Of a DNA stretch of 64,000 bases, positions 10,512 through 20,760 are shown piece after piece (position 1 is the stretch's first letter; the number at the start of each line of letters is the position of its first letter). Made by a program: the position numbers and the translations under genes. Where the stretch lies: positions 432,893 through 496,892 of the forward strand of contig NZ_AP014564.1 in assembly GCF_002369955.1 (NCBI RefSeq), given 5' to 3'. Under the pieces are notes generated by a model, which saw only the letters and a list, made by a program, of their open reading frames with translations, did no database searches and was not told the DNA's origin. The stretch is from Ichthyobacterium seriolicida. GTDB lineage: Bacteria > Bacteroidota > Bacteroidia > Flavobacteriales > Ichthyobacteriaceae.

Positions 10512-12123
10512 TTAACCTGGATTATTCACAGTCATATTAAAATAGATTAAACCTGATATTTTTTTCATTAACTTTTTTACTAATCAAACAAAACTCGTCT
10601 TCTTTGTAGTTTTTTTTGCACCATTTTTTAACACGACAATGATCTTTTTTAGTGTTTTTACGTGGTTTTTTAACGACAGAACGCAACTATCCCAAGGTTA
10701 TTCATTTCACAAATAAACAACCGCTACTGGGTAATAATTTCCCGAAATAAACCTTGTAAACAAAAGATTTAGATAACTGGTGATAGATTCGCCTTTTGGT
10801 AATTTTAATCGTTGCTCCTACCTTCAAAAGATAAGTTCTAATTGAACTGATTAACCATTTTTTTGCTACTTCAAATCTTGTTTTCTTTATCTTCTGTTTC
10901 AGTAATAAAAACATTTCATAGGCAAGACTACTCATCATAAGTCGAAAAAAATTAGCAAGAAAACTATGATTTGACAAACGATCAGAAAAACACATATTTT
11001 TAACTTCTTTTATTCTATTTTCACTTGAATCACCTCTTTTAACATAAAAGTCAAAGTAAATTTCTCTAGCATCCTTTTGGGGAAGATCACTAGAAAAATG
11101 CCTTATGTTCATACCTAATCCTGTACTCTCAACTTTAGAATAGCACTGTTGAGGCTTGTGCCAACTCTTGGCTTTGTAAATGAAATTCATAAAATGTTGG
11201 TGCTTTTCTCCATGATGTAGATACATTTTTTTTACAACATTTTTTGACCGAAATACCTTTCTTTTTAAAACTTCATTACTCACTATGCCTGTCATATATA
11301 GTAAATCAAAATCATCTACTAATTGGTAAAAAGGAGCGCAACTAAAGCCGCTATCACTTCTAATAATTATTTCCATCTCTGGGTATCTCTCACGTATTTT
11401 GATAATTATTCGCTTTAAAATACTCACATACCATTTATTAGAATGACTGTTTCCTCGACGGAATACAGGAAGAATAATCTGTCTTGGTGTCTCCATCATG
11501 AAAAAAATAGTTCATTGTACATGAATTTACCATAATAACCGTTAAACATTGACAATTGTTGACTGCCATGAGTTGGATCATCGGTTGAATCTACATCAAT
11601 AACTATTCTCTTGCGACCAGATAAATTTGAAACATATTTGTATAATCATGGATTACAAAACTTAAAAACAGCCTGTTTATCCAAGCTATTCTCAAATCTT
11701 GATATAGTGGGTTGAGAGGCCAAATCACCTTGAAGAACATCTTTTAATAAAGGATCTTTCTGTAAATGATTAACATCATTGGCGTCTTGATAGCCTAACA
11801 TTATCATATAAACCCTTTGTTTTAACTGTTGCTTTCTGGTATAAGTAACAAATCTAGAGTCTCGGGCATCAGGCAAAAGTTTACTGTAATAATCAATCAA
11901 CTTATGATCTCGTTCTAGTTTTTCAAGCATGATTAAGGATCCATCAGAGCTAATTTCTGATGATGAAAAAGTTAACTCAACAGATTTTCTCCCTCTATAA
12001 AATAATGTGTTTTTATTCCTCATTTTTGGGCTATATCTAAAGTGGTGATTTTTTGATTAAAACCTTTTAAAATTAACACTTTATACCCAATGTTGAAAGG
12101 TAACTATGAATAATCCAGGTTAA
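10512..12123 (-). mobile_element. IS1380-family element, left copy (inactive)
   Basis: A ~1.6-kb element bounded by the inverted termini TTAACCTGGATTATTCA (10512-10528) and TGAATAATCCAGGTTAA (12107-12123). The flanking TTAA on each side is either the target duplication or part of the repeat. It holds one broken transposase gene. The right copy at 26410-28014 is near-identical and in opposite orientation; the two face outwards around a 14-kb segment. Confidence 0.85.
10702..12023 (-). pseudogene. IS1380-family DDE transposase, broken (left copy)
   Basis: The N-terminal part is open from 12023 to 11646 (MRNKNTLFYRG...; SQPTISRFENS). A TGA then replaces the Trp codon present in the right copy. 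The second part contains the catalytic block IVIDVDSTDDPTHGSQQL and FFHDGDT, then changes frame by an extra base before IILPVFRRGNSHSNKW (open frame 11499-10702, which includes IIIRSDSGF). These motifs are characteristic of the IS1380 family (DDE group 1). The +1 frame change after FFHDGDT is also present in the right copy, so it predates their separation or is tolerated by frameshifting. At least one further lesion makes this copy non-functional. Confidence 0.85.
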
Positions 12124-12219
12124 ATCGTTTATTTTCGAGCAAATATATCTCGATCTGATTTTTTTTTACTCAAACCGCTATTATTTACTGCCGCGTTAGT
12201 ATAAATGTAAAAAAAAATC

Positions 12220-12227
12220 TAATTTTG
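12220..12227 (+). promoter_or_regulatory. Candidate -7 box for the collagen-like gene
   Basis: TAATTTTG matches the Bacteroidota -7 consensus TAnnTTTG exactly and lies 18 bp before the first ATG. The same box lies in the same place before the opposite gene (26308-26315). No strong -33 TTTG is visible, only a weak TTAG about 20 bp upstream. Confidence 0.45.
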
Positions 12228-12245
12228 TTGCTTTAGCTAATATAT

Positions 12246-15200
12246 ATGCCAATATTTTTAGATCATATGAAAAGAAGACTGGTGTTTTACTTTGGATTTA
12301 TACTTTTTTCATTTCTAAGTATAGATTCTATTTCTAAAAATTTTCCTGATAAGTTGAGTTATCAGTTAGTGATTAGGAAAGATGATAAATTGTTAAAAGA
12401 ATCTACAGTTAGTATTCGTATTTCTATATATTTTTTAAATGGAAAGATAGAAGATGTTGTATACTCTGAAGTTCATTGGAATGTTAAAACAGCTAAGAAT
12501 GGCTTAGCTACTCTAAATATAGGAGAAGGTATTAGATCTGAAGGATTTTCAGATTCAAAATTGTCTGATTTGTCATGGTCTGAGTATTCATATTATATTA
12601 AATCAGAGATAGATCTGACTGGTAAAAATGATTATAGCAATGCTCTTATAAAAAAGAGTCAAATGCTTAGTGTCCCTTATGCATTTTATTCTGCAAATAG
12701 CCCAAAAACAAATGTTATAGATAATTTGAGATCTAGAGTTGTATCAGCTGCTCTATCTGCTAGTCAAGGAAGGGTTTTAGAAGAGAAAAAATTAGACAAA
12801 ATAGATATTGCTGATAATTTAGATGGAGGGGTTGGTAAAGTTTTATCAGCGCATCAAGGATATCTGCTTAAGCAGATGATAGACATAAAGGCAGAAAGAG
12901 GTCCCCAAGGTGAAAGAGGTGAAACAGGTGAAAGAGGTGAAAGAGGAGCCCCAGGGGCAGAAGGAAAACAGGGCGAGCCTGGTAAAGATGGTAATCCAGG
13001 CCCTGCAGGAGAAAAGGGACCAGCAGGACCAAGAGGAGACACTGGTGCTCAAGGTAATACAGGTCCTCAAGGGCTAAAAGGTGAAGATGGAGCACCAGGT
13101 AGAGATGGAGTAGGAGGGGAAACCGGCCCGGCGGGCCCCCCAGGCGCTACAGGTCCAGCAGGTGCGACAGGTGCGGCAGGTCCTCGAGGGGAAAAAGGAG
13201 ACACAGGAAACACAGGGGCAGTAGGGCCAGCAGGTGCTGCTGGTAAAGATGGTGCAGCAGGTGCAGCAGGTCCTCAAGGTAACCAAGGCATTCCTGGTGC
13301 TAAAGGAGAGCAAGGTCCAATAGGACCAGCAGGAGCAAAGGGTGAAACAGGAGCGCAAGGAGATCAAGGGCCTCGAGGGGAAAAAGGAGACAGAGGTCCA
13401 GCAGGTGATAGAGGAGAACGAGGTGAAACAGGAGCAGTAGGGCTAAAAGGAAAAGATGGTCAAAAAGGTGACCAAGGAGAACAAGGGCTAAAGGGAGATA
13501 CTGGTCTAACAGGACCTCAAGGTCCAGCAGGCGCAAAAGGTGCTGATGGCGCTACAGGGAAAGCAGGACCAGAAGGACCTAGGGGTGAAAAAGGCGAAGC
13601 AGGAACAAACGGGATAGACGGAGCAACAGGTCCAGCGGGACCACAAGGTCCTCCAGGTAACCCAGGGGCAGAAGGAAAACAAGGCCCTCAAGGGCCAAAA
13701 GGTGATAAGGGGGATCCAGGACTTACAGGGCGTCAAGGTGACCAAGGAGCAACAGGCCCTCCAGGGCCAGCAGGGGCTCAAGGTAACCCAGGTAAAGATG
13801 GCAAGGATGGTGAACCAGGTCTACAAGGTCTAACAGGCCCTAAAGGAGAACAAGGCCCAGCAGGCCCTCCAGGTGCTGATGGCGCTCAAGGACCAATAGG
13901 TCCAACAGGTATCCAAGGCCCTCCAGGTGCAAAAGGTGATACAGGCCCACAAGGAGTCCCTGGGCAACAAGGTCCAGCAGGTGAAAAAGGTGCTGATGGC
14001 GCTCCAGGGAAAGAAGGTCCTATAGGACCAATAGGGCTTCAAGGTCAAAAAGGGCCAGCAGGAAAACAAGGTATTCAAGGTCCTGCAGGTGAAAAAGGAG
14101 AAAATGGTCAAATAGGCCCAGTAGGTCCAACAGGATCACAAGGCCCTCAAGGGGTAACAGGAGCCCCAGGGCCAGAAGGGAAAGTAGGACCACAAGGGCC
14201 AGTAGGTCCAGCGGGTTCCGAAGGTCCTGCTGGTAAAGATGGTGTAGATGGCAAGCCTGGTCTAGCAGGTGATAAGGGAGATCCAGGACCAGCAGGGCCA
14301 CAAGGTCCAGCAGGTGTGACAGGTGCGGCAGGTCCTAAAGGAGATCCAGGACCAGTAGGGCCACAAGGTGCGACAGGTGCGGCAGGTCCAGCAGGTCCAA
14401 AAGGCCCAGTAGGAGAAAGAGGGCTTCAAGGTGAAAGAGGAGCAGAAGGGCCCGTCGGGCCTCCAGGTAAAGATGGTGCTGCAGGAGCAGCAGGACCAAC
14501 AGGGCCAGTAGGTCCTAAAGGTACCCCAGGTAAAGATGGTGTAGATGGCAAGAATGGCGAACCAGGTTTACCAGGTCCACAAGGTCTAACAGGCCCTAGA
14601 GGAGAGCAAGGTGAGGCAGGTATACCTGGTATACCTGGTCAAATAGGCCCGGAAGGGCCAAAAGGAGAACAAGGACCTCCTGGCAAACCAGGTGACAAAG
14701 GTGAACCAGGTAACCCTGGCGAAACAGGGCCTCCAGGGCCTCCAGGGCCACAAGGAAAACAAGGTATTCCAGGGCCAGTCAAAATTATAGATAATTTAGA
14801 TTCTAATGAAAATGCAAGTGCCTTATCAGCTAATCAGGGGAAAATCCTAGATGAAAAAATAAAAAAAGCACATACGCTTATAAGACCGGAGGGAGAAACT
14901 AATATTATAACTAAATGGTCTGGTAAAGACGGTAATGGAACCAGTGGAGGCAGTGGTAGTAATAATGTTTTTTTAAGCATAGGATCTGGTAACACAATAA
15001 CTAGAGGAGCAAGCAACACAGCTGTTGGTTATGAATCCCTAAAAAATATCACCTCTGGAAGCTATAACACTTCTGTTGGCTCATTGTCTCTTAAAAGTAA
15101 TACTACTGGCAATAATAATACTTCAGTTGGCAATAGTTCTCTAAAAAATAATACTAGTGGCAAACAAAATGTTTCAGTTGGCGATAGTTCTCTCGAAAAA

Positions 15201-16568
15201 AATACTACTGGCTCCTATAATATTTCTGTTGGCAAGTATTCTCTCAGAGAGAATACCACTGGCACACAAAATGTTTCAGTTGGCGATAGTTCTCTCGGAA
15301 AAAATACTACTGGCACCCATAATGTTTCAGTTGGCGATAGTTCTCTCGAAAAAAATACTATTGGCTACAATAATGTTTCGGTTGGCGCATCGTCTCTTAA
15401 AAATAATGATGGTAATTTTAATGTTTCAGTTGGCACTGGTTCTCTCGAAAAAAATACTATTGGCTCCTATAATGTTTCGGTAGGGTCACATTCTTTAAAT
15501 AATATACTTAAAGGAAATAAAAATGTAGCTATAGGATCTTATGCTGGATTTAAAAATAGTTCAGATTCTATAGAATCAAATAATTCTATCTTCATAGGAT
15601 ATAGTGCTAAAGCGAAACAGAATCCCAGCATAAATGAGATAGTTATAGGGACTGAAGCGGAAGGAGAAGGAGACAATACTGTAACCATTGGTAATAATAA
15701 TACTACTAAAACTTATTTAAAAGGTCAAGTTTATCTAGATGGATTTCTTCAAGAGGCTCTAAAAGCTGTATATTTTTATAATATAGCTAGTTATTATTTG
15801 AACTATGATAATATCGATAAAAATTTAAACTATGATGTTTCTCTGTATGCAAAGAAATGTATTGCAACAGAGCAAAAGTTTTTAGCTGTATCGGATAAAC
15901 GTATCAAGAGTATAAAGGGTATCTCAGATAGAAGAGAAGATTTAAAGAAACTCTTGGATATAGAGATCACAGATTATACTATGATAGACAGTATAGAAAA
16001 TGGAGTTAGACCATTTAAAAAAGTAATAGCTCAGCAGGTAGAAAGTATAGTTCCAGAGGTCATAAATATAAATAGAGGTATTATCCCTAATGTATATGAA
16101 TTGGCTAAATCAATGAGCGTTTCTAATGAAGGAAGTACTATCACGACAAACAAGGTTCACAATTTTTCTGTTGGAAATCTTGTTAAGGTCATTATAGAAA
16201 ATGATGGAGAAAGATCTGTAAAAGTAAAGAGAGTTATAGATTCTAATACGTTTTTAACAGAAGAGGTTTTAGATTCTGAAAATAAGGTTTTTATTTATGG
16301 TAAAGAAGTAGACGACATGCGATCAGTAGATTACGATGGACTTACCACTTTAAATATTTCAGCTACTCAAGCTATTTATGAAGAGTTTCTTTCTACTAAG
16401 GAAAAACTTTCCGCTACTGAGGAAAAACTTTCCGCTACTGAGGAAAAACTTTCCGCTACTGAGGAAAAACTTTCTAATTCTCAAAAGAAGTTAGATATTC
16501 TAATAAAGGCACTAAGTAATACAAATATTCTCAGCGAAAAAGACATCAAAACTTTAACAAAAGAATAA
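12246..16568 (+). CDS. Collagen-like surface fibre with phage-tail-fibre modules
   Basis: Large exported fibre protein, 1440 residues. A second ATG at 12267 (MKRRLVF) gives the better signal peptide and may be the true start. Order of parts: signal peptide; N-terminal domain to ~215 containing an LSASQG tail-fibre-type linker; about 209 apparently uninterrupted Gly-X-Y triplets (219-845), rich in GPAG, GEKG and GDKG; linker with [14 protein letters not shown] (~855-870), a module found in phage tail fibres; ten 17-residue repeats of type NTSVGxxSLxxNTTGxx (~924-1092); a Peptidase_S74-like chaperone domain from SDKRIKS (~1217) through [13 protein letters not shown]; and a C-terminal coiled coil of 7-residue repeats. 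A trimeric, self-assembling surface fibre is likely. Adhesion or immune mimicry is inference. It converges on purB and is paralogous to 21884-26289. Confidence 0.88.
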   Translation: MPIFLDHMKRRLVFYFGFILFSFLSIDSISKNFPDKLSYQLVIRKDDKLLKESTVSIRISIYFLNGKIEDVVYSEVHWNVKTAKNGLATLNIGEGIRSEGFSDSKLSDLSWSEYSYYIKSEIDLTGKNDYSNALIKKSQMLSVPYAFYSANSPKTNVIDNLRSRVVSAALSASQGRVLEEKKLDKIDIADNLDGGVGKVLSAHQGYLLKQMIDIKAERGPQGERGETGERGERGAPGAEGKQGEPGKDGNPGPAGEKGPAGPRGDTGAQGNTGPQGLKGEDGAPGRDGVGGETGPAGPPGATGPAGATGAAGPRGEKGDTGNTGAVGPAGAAGKDGAAGAAGPQGNQGIPGAKGEQGPIGPAGAKGETGAQGDQGPRGEKGDRGPAGDRGERGETGAVGLKGKDGQKGDQGEQGLKGDTGLTGPQGPAGAKGADGATGKAGPEGPRGEKGEAGTNGIDGATGPAGPQGPPGNPGAEGKQGPQGPKGDKGDPGLTGRQGDQGATGPPGPAGAQGNPGKDGKDGEPGLQGLTGPKGEQGPAGPPGADGAQGPIGPTGIQGPPGAKGDTGPQGVPGQQGPAGEKGADGAPGKEGPIGPIGLQGQKGPAGKQGIQGPAGEKGENGQIGPVGPTGSQGPQGVTGAPGPEGKVGPQGPVGPAGSEGPAGKDGVDGKPGLAGDKGDPGPAGPQGPAGVTGAAGPKGDPGPVGPQGATGAAGPAGPKGPVGERGLQGERGAEGPVGPPGKDGAAGAAGPTGPVGPKGTPGKDGVDGKNGEPGLPGPQGLTGPRGEQGEAGIPGIPGQIGPEGPKGEQGPPGKPGDKGEPGNPGETGPPGPPGPQGKQGIPGPVKIIDNLDSNENASALSANQGKILDEKIKKAHTLIRPEGETNIITKWSGKDGNGTSGGSGSNNVFLSIGSGNTITRGASNTAVGYESLKNITSGSYNTSVGSLSLKSNTTGNNNTSVGNSSLKNNTSGKQNVSVGDSSLEKNTTGSYNISVGKYSLRENTTGTQNVSVGDSSLGKNTTGTHNVSVGDSSLEKNTIGYNNVSVGASSLKNNDGNFNVSVGTGSLEKNTIGSYNVSVGSHSLNNILKGNKNVAIGSYAGFKNSSDSIESNNSIFIGYSAKAKQNPSINEIVIGTEAEGEGDNTVTIGNNNTTKTYLKGQVYLDGFLQEALKAVYFYNIASYYLNYDNIDKNLNYDVSLYAKKCIATEQKFLAVSDKRIKSIKGISDRREDLKKLLDIEITDYTMIDSIENGVRPFKKVIAQQVESIVPEVININRGIIPNVYELAKSMSVSNEGSTITTNKVHNFSVGNLVKVIIENDGERSVKVKRVIDSNTFLTEEVLDSENKVFIYGKEVDDMRSVDYDGLTTLNISATQAIYEEFLSTKEKLSATEEKLSATEEKLSATEEKLSNSQKKLDILIKALSNTNILSEKDIKTLTKE
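15016..15520 (+). repeat. Ten 17-residue (51-bp) beta-repeat units
   Basis: In-frame repeats within the collagen-like gene with consensus N-T/V-S-V-G-x-x-S-L-x-x-N-T-T-G-x-x. The type is common in Bacteroidota proteins carrying a C-terminal tail-fibre S74 domain and is likely to form a trimeric beta-helix. The paralogue at 21884-26289 carries about nine units with different variable residues. Confidence 0.8.
16397..16480 (+). repeat. 21-bp tandem repeats encoding coiled-coil heptads
   Basis: A 21-bp unit encoding EKLSATE occurs three times almost perfectly, plus a degenerate fourth. Its seven-residue period fits a coiled-coil stalk. Slippage would alter length in frame. The paralogue has a diverged version (22000-22160). 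Confidence 0.8.
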
Positions 16569-16609
16569 TAATCAAGTTCTATACTATTAGTCTTTGAAAG
16601 ACATCATTT

Positions 16610-17953
16610 CTAATAGATGCCAGTGTAATTGATAGGACTTATGTTTTTTAGCTCCTCCTTTACTTTATCTGAAACATCTAAATTCTCTATGAACGAATTT
16701 ATACTCTCTTTACTTATAATTTGTCCTCTACTAATTTTTTTGAGTTCTTCATAGGGATTAGGATATCTCTCTCTGCGTAAAATAGTTTGAATAGCTTCGG
16801 TAATTACCATCCAATTATTTTCTAAATCTAGAAGTATTTTATTTTCGTTTAACAATAATTTGTTTAACCCTTTAATAGAAGATAAAATGGATATTATAGT
16901 ATGAGCAAAAGGGACCCCCACATTTCTAAGAACAGTAGAGTCAGTCAGATCTCTCTGCAATCTAGATATTGGCAATTTGGCTGATAAGTGTTCGAATATA
17001 GCATTTGCTATCCCTAAATTGCCTTCTGAATTTTCAAAGTCAATAGGATTTATCTTATGAGGCATTGCAGAAGAACCGACTTCGTTTTTAATGACCTTTT
17101 GATCGAAATAACCCATAGATATATAAGTCCATATATCTCTGTTTAAATCTATTATTATATTGTTTATTCGTTTTAAATTATCCAATAAGGCAGCTAGATG
17201 ATCGTAATGTTCTATTTGAGTAGTCGGCTTAGACCTGTGCAAGCCTAGAGTTTGGCTTATAAAGGCATCTGCAAAGTTATCCCAGTTGTAATTTGGATAG
17301 GCTACTCTATGAGCATTCATATTGCCAGTAGCTCCACCAAATTTAGCTGCATAGGGAATGTGCCTTAATAACTTTAACTGTTCTTCTAAACGAACGTAAA
17401 AAACCGAAACCTCTTTACCTAATACAGTAGGAGATGCTGGTTGGCCATGTGTGTGAGCTAACATTGGAACGTTTTTCCAGTCCACACTTATTTTTTTTAA
17501 TGTTTCTATCAAATCATTCAAAAGAGGTAGGTACACATCTTCTGTAGCCCGCTTTATAGATAATGGAATAGCTGTATTATTTATATCCTGAGAAGTCAAT
17601 CCAAAATGTATAAACTCCTTGTAATCTGACAGACCTAAAAAATCGAACTTTTCCTTTAAGAAATATTCTACAGCTTTAACATCGTGATTAGTAATCTCTT
17701 CTATCTCTTTTATCCTTTTTGAATCTTTAATAGAAAATGAATCCAAAATAGATCTTATATCGCCTGTCTTTTCATTTGGAAAACTCTTCAATTGAGGCAG
17801 AGGTATCTCCGTTAGAGCTATGAAATATTCTATTTCCACATACACTCTATATTTTATTAGAGCTTCTTCGGAAAAATATTTTCTTAGTTTTTGGGTCTTT
17901 AATCCATAGCGACCATCTATAGGGGAGATAGCATTAAGGGCTGTTAAATCCAT
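16610..17953 (-). CDS. purB: Adenylosuccinate lyase
   Basis: Catalyses two beta-eliminations in purine synthesis: SAICAR to AICAR plus fumarate, and adenylosuccinate to AMP plus fumarate. The fumarase/lyase-superfamily signature is present (GSSAMPHKINPIDFENSEGN, about residues 290-310), as are the N-terminal ISPIDGRY motif, TSQDINNTA and HTHGQPASPT with the catalytic His. Length 447 residues is normal, and the gene is intact. It stands alone on the minus strand, converging with the collagen-like gene (41-bp gap), and has a good -7 box at 17995-18002. A core gene inside the accessory island shows that the island is not a simple foreign insertion. Confidence 0.96.
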   Translation of the reverse strand: MDLTALNAISPIDGRYGLKTQKLRKYFSEEALIKYRVYVEIEYFIALTEIPLPQLKSFPNEKTGDIRSILDSFSIKDSKRIKEIEEITNHDVKAVEYFLKEKFDFLGLSDYKEFIHFGLTSQDINNTAIPLSIKRATEDVYLPLLNDLIETLKKISVDWKNVPMLAHTHGQPASPTVLGKEVSVFYVRLEEQLKLLRHIPYAAKFGGATGNMNAHRVAYPNYNWDNFADAFISQTLGLHRSKPTTQIEHYDHLAALLDNLKRINNIIIDLNRDIWTYISMGYFDQKVIKNEVGSSAMPHKINPIDFENSEGNLGIANAIFEHLSAKLPISRLQRDLTDSTVLRNVGVPFAHTIISILSSIKGLNKLLLNENKILLDLENNWMVITEAIQTILRRERYPNPYEELKKISRGQIISKESINSFIENLDVSDKVKEELKNISPINYTGIY

Positions 17954-17994
17954 TAAAATACAGGTTGAAGTAATCTTTAAATACTGAAAAACGA

Positions 17995-18002
17995 CAAAAG
18001 TA
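17995..18002 (-). promoter_or_regulatory. Candidate -7 box for purB
   Basis: On the minus strand this reads TACTTTTG, an exact TAnnTTTG match about 42 bp upstream of the purB ATG. A TTG 15 bp further upstream is slightly too close for an ideal -33 element. Confidence 0.4.
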
Positions 18003-18163
18003 AAAAAAATATATCTCCAAGGTGATTTGACATTATTTTTTGAGTTTCTCCTCTGCTCTGTAGTGTTGTATAAATATTAATACCTCAGTTCCCCTGTTTC
18101 AAATCCTTATATTTCATTGTAAAAGCTGATGAATAATCATAAAAGATGCAACTTAATTAGAAG

Positions 18164-19140
18164 CATTTATTCCTTTAAATAGTACTTATAGGTTCTTTAT
18201 TTTACAATATCGTAGCTTACAAGGGTGATATCTCTTGAGGGGCAAGTCAACTTTCACTACTCATGGCTACAGCTGTAAGGGTAGCTATAGGATTCAGACA
18301 TGAGATAAGTTTGGATAAGATAATTTCAGATATAGAAAAAAGTATATCCTCTGTCTCTAGTACCATCATAATTTTATTTATCATAGATTCTCTTTCTGCA
18401 ACTTGGATGATAAGTGGAATAGTTCCTACTATGATTTATTACAGTCTAAGGATTATAAACACCCAATTGTTTCTAGTCACCTCTGTCATTATGTGTTCAT
18501 TGGTGTCGGTATTCGTAGGGAGTTGGAGCTCATGGACTACTATTTCCACTATTGGGTTGACTATGTTGGGAATAGGGAAAGTCTTAATTTTCCCAGAAGA
18601 AATGACCGCTGGAGCTGTAATATCTGGAGCTTATTTTGGCGATAAGACGCCTCCCAGAGACTATAAATTTAGCTTCTGTCGTAACTAAAACAGACCTATT
18701 TTCTCATATAAGATATATGATGTATACATCTGTTCCCTCTATTGCAATTACTATTGTATTATTTTTGGTAATCGGATATTGTTATGGCGATTATTACGTG
18801 CCTGCAAATACAGAAGACTTTATAGAGGCTTTAGATAGTGCATTTAATAATGAATTATTAAACGGATTACTTTCAACTAGCGGAATGAAAGGGGGTGTTA
18901 AATGCAGTATGGTTAATAATAATGGTTATATCATTTGGAGGAATGATGGAGAGCATAGGAGCATTGGATGCCATAACTAATGCTATTTTAAGAAGAATTA
19001 AAAATACTCCATCTCTTTTTGCTGCTACGACGGGGACCTGTCTGTTTTTAAATATCACAGCGTCAGATCAGTACTTATCTATATTGATATCTGGCAAGAT
19101 GTATAACAATTCCTTCAGGGAAAGAGGGTTATCCTCTCAA
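18164..19140 (+). pseudogene. nhaC: NhaC-type Na+/H+ antiporter remnant
   Basis: Read across frames this gives most of an NhaC antiporter: IVLIGSLFYNIVAYKGD, then GASQLSLLMATAVRVAIGFRHEI, SWSSWTTISTIGLTMLGIG, VISGAYFGDKTPP, TINLASVVTKTDLFSHIRYMMYTSVPS, and after another break SFGGMMESIGALDAI and LFLNITASDQYLSILISGKM. Lesions include a stop after GDIS, a frameshift near 18660, more near 18880-18900, and loss of both ends. The 3' end is cut at ERGLSSQ and joined to a panB fragment, so a deletion removed whatever lay between. It would once have exported Na+ in exchange for H+ across the inner membrane. Confidence 0.8.
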
Positions 19141-19796
19141 AAAATGTGATGGCTGGGCGAAACTACATTACCTATTACACTAGATCAGATGATATATCAC
19201 GCTTGCTCTGTGGTGAGAGCCTGTAAAAGAGCCTTAATGATGGGGATTTACCTTTGGGATCTTATCAAGGAAATCCCCAAGAAGCCCTTAGCTATAAGAA
19301 TTATGAAAGAGACAGGGCACATTCCATAAAATTAGTTAGAAGGAAGCAAAGACATTTTAGAATCTGTCAATAGAATAGTAAACGCAGGGATTCCTGTGAT
19401 GGGACACCTAGGTTTAACTCCCCAATCTATATATAAATTAGGAACATATAAAGGTGAGGGAAAAAGAATTAGAGGAAGCCAAACAGCTCATAGAAGATGC
19501 AAAAGAACTCTAGAAAGTTGGATGTTTTGCAATAGTTTTAGAAAAAATTCCATCGGAACTGGCAAAAAAGAGTAGCCGAGCAAATCAGTATTCCTGTAAT
19601 AGGCATAGGAACAGGCAAACACGTAGATGGCCAGGATTTTGGTAATCCACGATATGTTAGGAATAAACAATAAATTCAATCCAAGATTTTTAAAAAAAAT
19701 ACCTGTCTCTGTATGAAAGAGATGAGCAATACAATATCAACTTATGTAACAGAGGTAAAAGAAGATGTTTTTCCAAGTGAAGAAGAATCTTACTGA
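19141..19796 (+). pseudogene. panB: Ketopantoate hydroxymethyltransferase remnant
   Basis: The first step of pantothenate synthesis, now dead. Multi-frame translation gives ETTLPITLDQMIYHACSV, the near-signature [60 protein letters not shown] and HDMLGINNKFNPRFLKK, ending at a TGA at 19794-19796. These are unmistakable PanB blocks in the right order. The N-terminal quarter is missing and at least five frameshifts are spread through the rest. It abuts the nhaC remnant directly. If no other panB exists, the organism would need pantothenate or ketopantoate from its host. Confidence 0.85.
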
Positions 19797-20129
19797 GCAA
19801 TATTAATCATCCTATCCAACACGGGCTACCCCTTAAAATGCCTAAACAAAAAATTGCATGTTTTTTGTTAGTCATAATTTGACTCTATTTCCAAAAATAA
19901 ATTAAAAAAAACCTGAGTTCAATTAATAATTGCTTAGGGTAGAGATATGTCTAAAATGTTTTAAAAATTCATCTTTTAAAAAATCTTCTTTTTTCCTTTT
20001 CTGTATAGAGTTTTAATTGGTTTTTAAAAAAAATATCTAGGTTTTTTTATATCCTAAATGTAAACTTTACACACTTTACGCTATAGTGCCCTTACAGATG
20101 GTTTTTCTAAACAAGAAAACTGATTTTAT
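19797..20129. other. Intergenic region with an IS982-like end
   Basis: No gene seen. From about 19911 the sequence AACCTGAGTTCAATTAATAA closely resembles the left terminus of the IS982 remnant (20761), suggesting a solo end left by a former copy. The rest is A/T runs leading to the greA 3' end. Confidence 0.4.
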
Positions 20130-20603
20130 TTATCTATCTATTTGAATAATTTCAAGAGTAATAATTCCATTTGGGACTGTTATATCTACCTTATCTCCGA
20201 CTTGTTTCCCAAGAAGGCTCTTGCCTATTGGAGAGCTTATAGATATCTTTCCTAAAGATATATCTGCTTCGCCTTCGGTAACTAAAACGTAGTCCATCAC
20301 TGCATCGGTATTTGTATTTTTTACTTTTACTTTAGAAAGTATCAATACTTTAGAATTATCTAATTGGGATTCATCTATTAATCTAGCTTCCGAAAGAGTC
20401 TGTTCTAGTTTAGATATTCTTAACTCCAACAAGCCTTGTGCTTCTTTGCTCGCGTCGTATTCAGCGTTTTCTGAGAGATCACCCTTGTCCCTCGCCTCTG
20501 ATATTTGATTGGATATTTTAAGACGCTCTACACTCTTTAACCTGTGTAACTCTTTTTTTAATTCTTCCAATCCCTTTTTTGTGTAGTAGGAAACTTTTGA
20601 CAT
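20130..20603 (-). CDS. greA: Transcription elongation factor GreA
   Basis: Rescues backtracked RNA polymerase by stimulating transcript cleavage through the secondary channel. The coiled-coil finger carries the acidic tip DLSENAEYDASKEAQ, with the two essential acidic residues. The C-terminal FKBP-like domain contains ISSPIGKSLLGKQVGD. I start it at 20603 (MSKVSYYTKKG), which gives 157 residues, the family norm. An in-frame ATG at 20645 would add 14 hydrophobic residues not found in GreA. Monocistronic, flanked by IS982 debris on its upstream side. Intact. Confidence 0.95.
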   Translation of the reverse strand: MSKVSYYTKKGLEELKKELHRLKSVERLKISNQISEARDKGDLSENAEYDASKEAQGLLELRISKLEQTLSEARLIDESQLDNSKVLILSKVKVKNTNTDAVMDYVLVTEGEADISLGKISISSPIGKSLLGKQVGDKVDITVPNGIITLEIIQIDR

Positions 20604-20682
20604 AACAAAATTAAGATAGTTGATTTTTTTTTTGAGAAAAAACACACTTTTTTCCGCAAAAAGTCAGAAAAACATAAACGGA

Positions 20683-20690
20683 CAAATATA
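20683..20690 (-). promoter_or_regulatory. Candidate -7 box for greA
   Basis: The minus strand reads TATATTTG, an exact TAnnTTTG match about 80 bp upstream of the chosen greA start. A convincing -33 TTTG at the right spacing was not found. Confidence 0.35.
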
Positions 20691-20760
20691 TTTTTAATTT
20701 TTAAAACACTAAAAAATATTTTCACAATATAAGTCTGACTATATATATTTTTTAAGTTAA

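Larger units (their letters stand above)
10512..12860. repeat. Left arm of a ~2.3-kb inverted repeat
   Basis: This arm comprises the left IS1380 copy, ~120 bp of promoter-bearing spacer and the first ~200 codons of the collagen-like gene. It matches, in reverse complement, 25670-28014. Spacer and coding parts share long identical stretches (for example around the TAATTTTG box and the codons for [20 protein letters not shown]). The inner boundary is approximate and was set where the two proteins diverge. Confidence 0.8.

Noticed and set aside
12846-14301. Several minus-strand open frames opposite the collagen region
   Set aside because: They are by-products of the Gly-Pro-rich repeat (Pro/Leu/Ser/Cys-rich low-complexity translations) on the strand opposite a clear gene.
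15016-15520. Regular ~51-bp repeats resembling a CRISPR or minisatellite array
   Set aside because: The repeats are continuous coding units with no constant-repeat/variable-spacer structure and no cas genes nearby.
20604-20645. N-terminal extension of GreA from an upstream ATG
   Set aside because: The extra 14 residues (MFFLKKKINYLNFV) are not part of the GreA fold; the start at 20603 gives the normal length.
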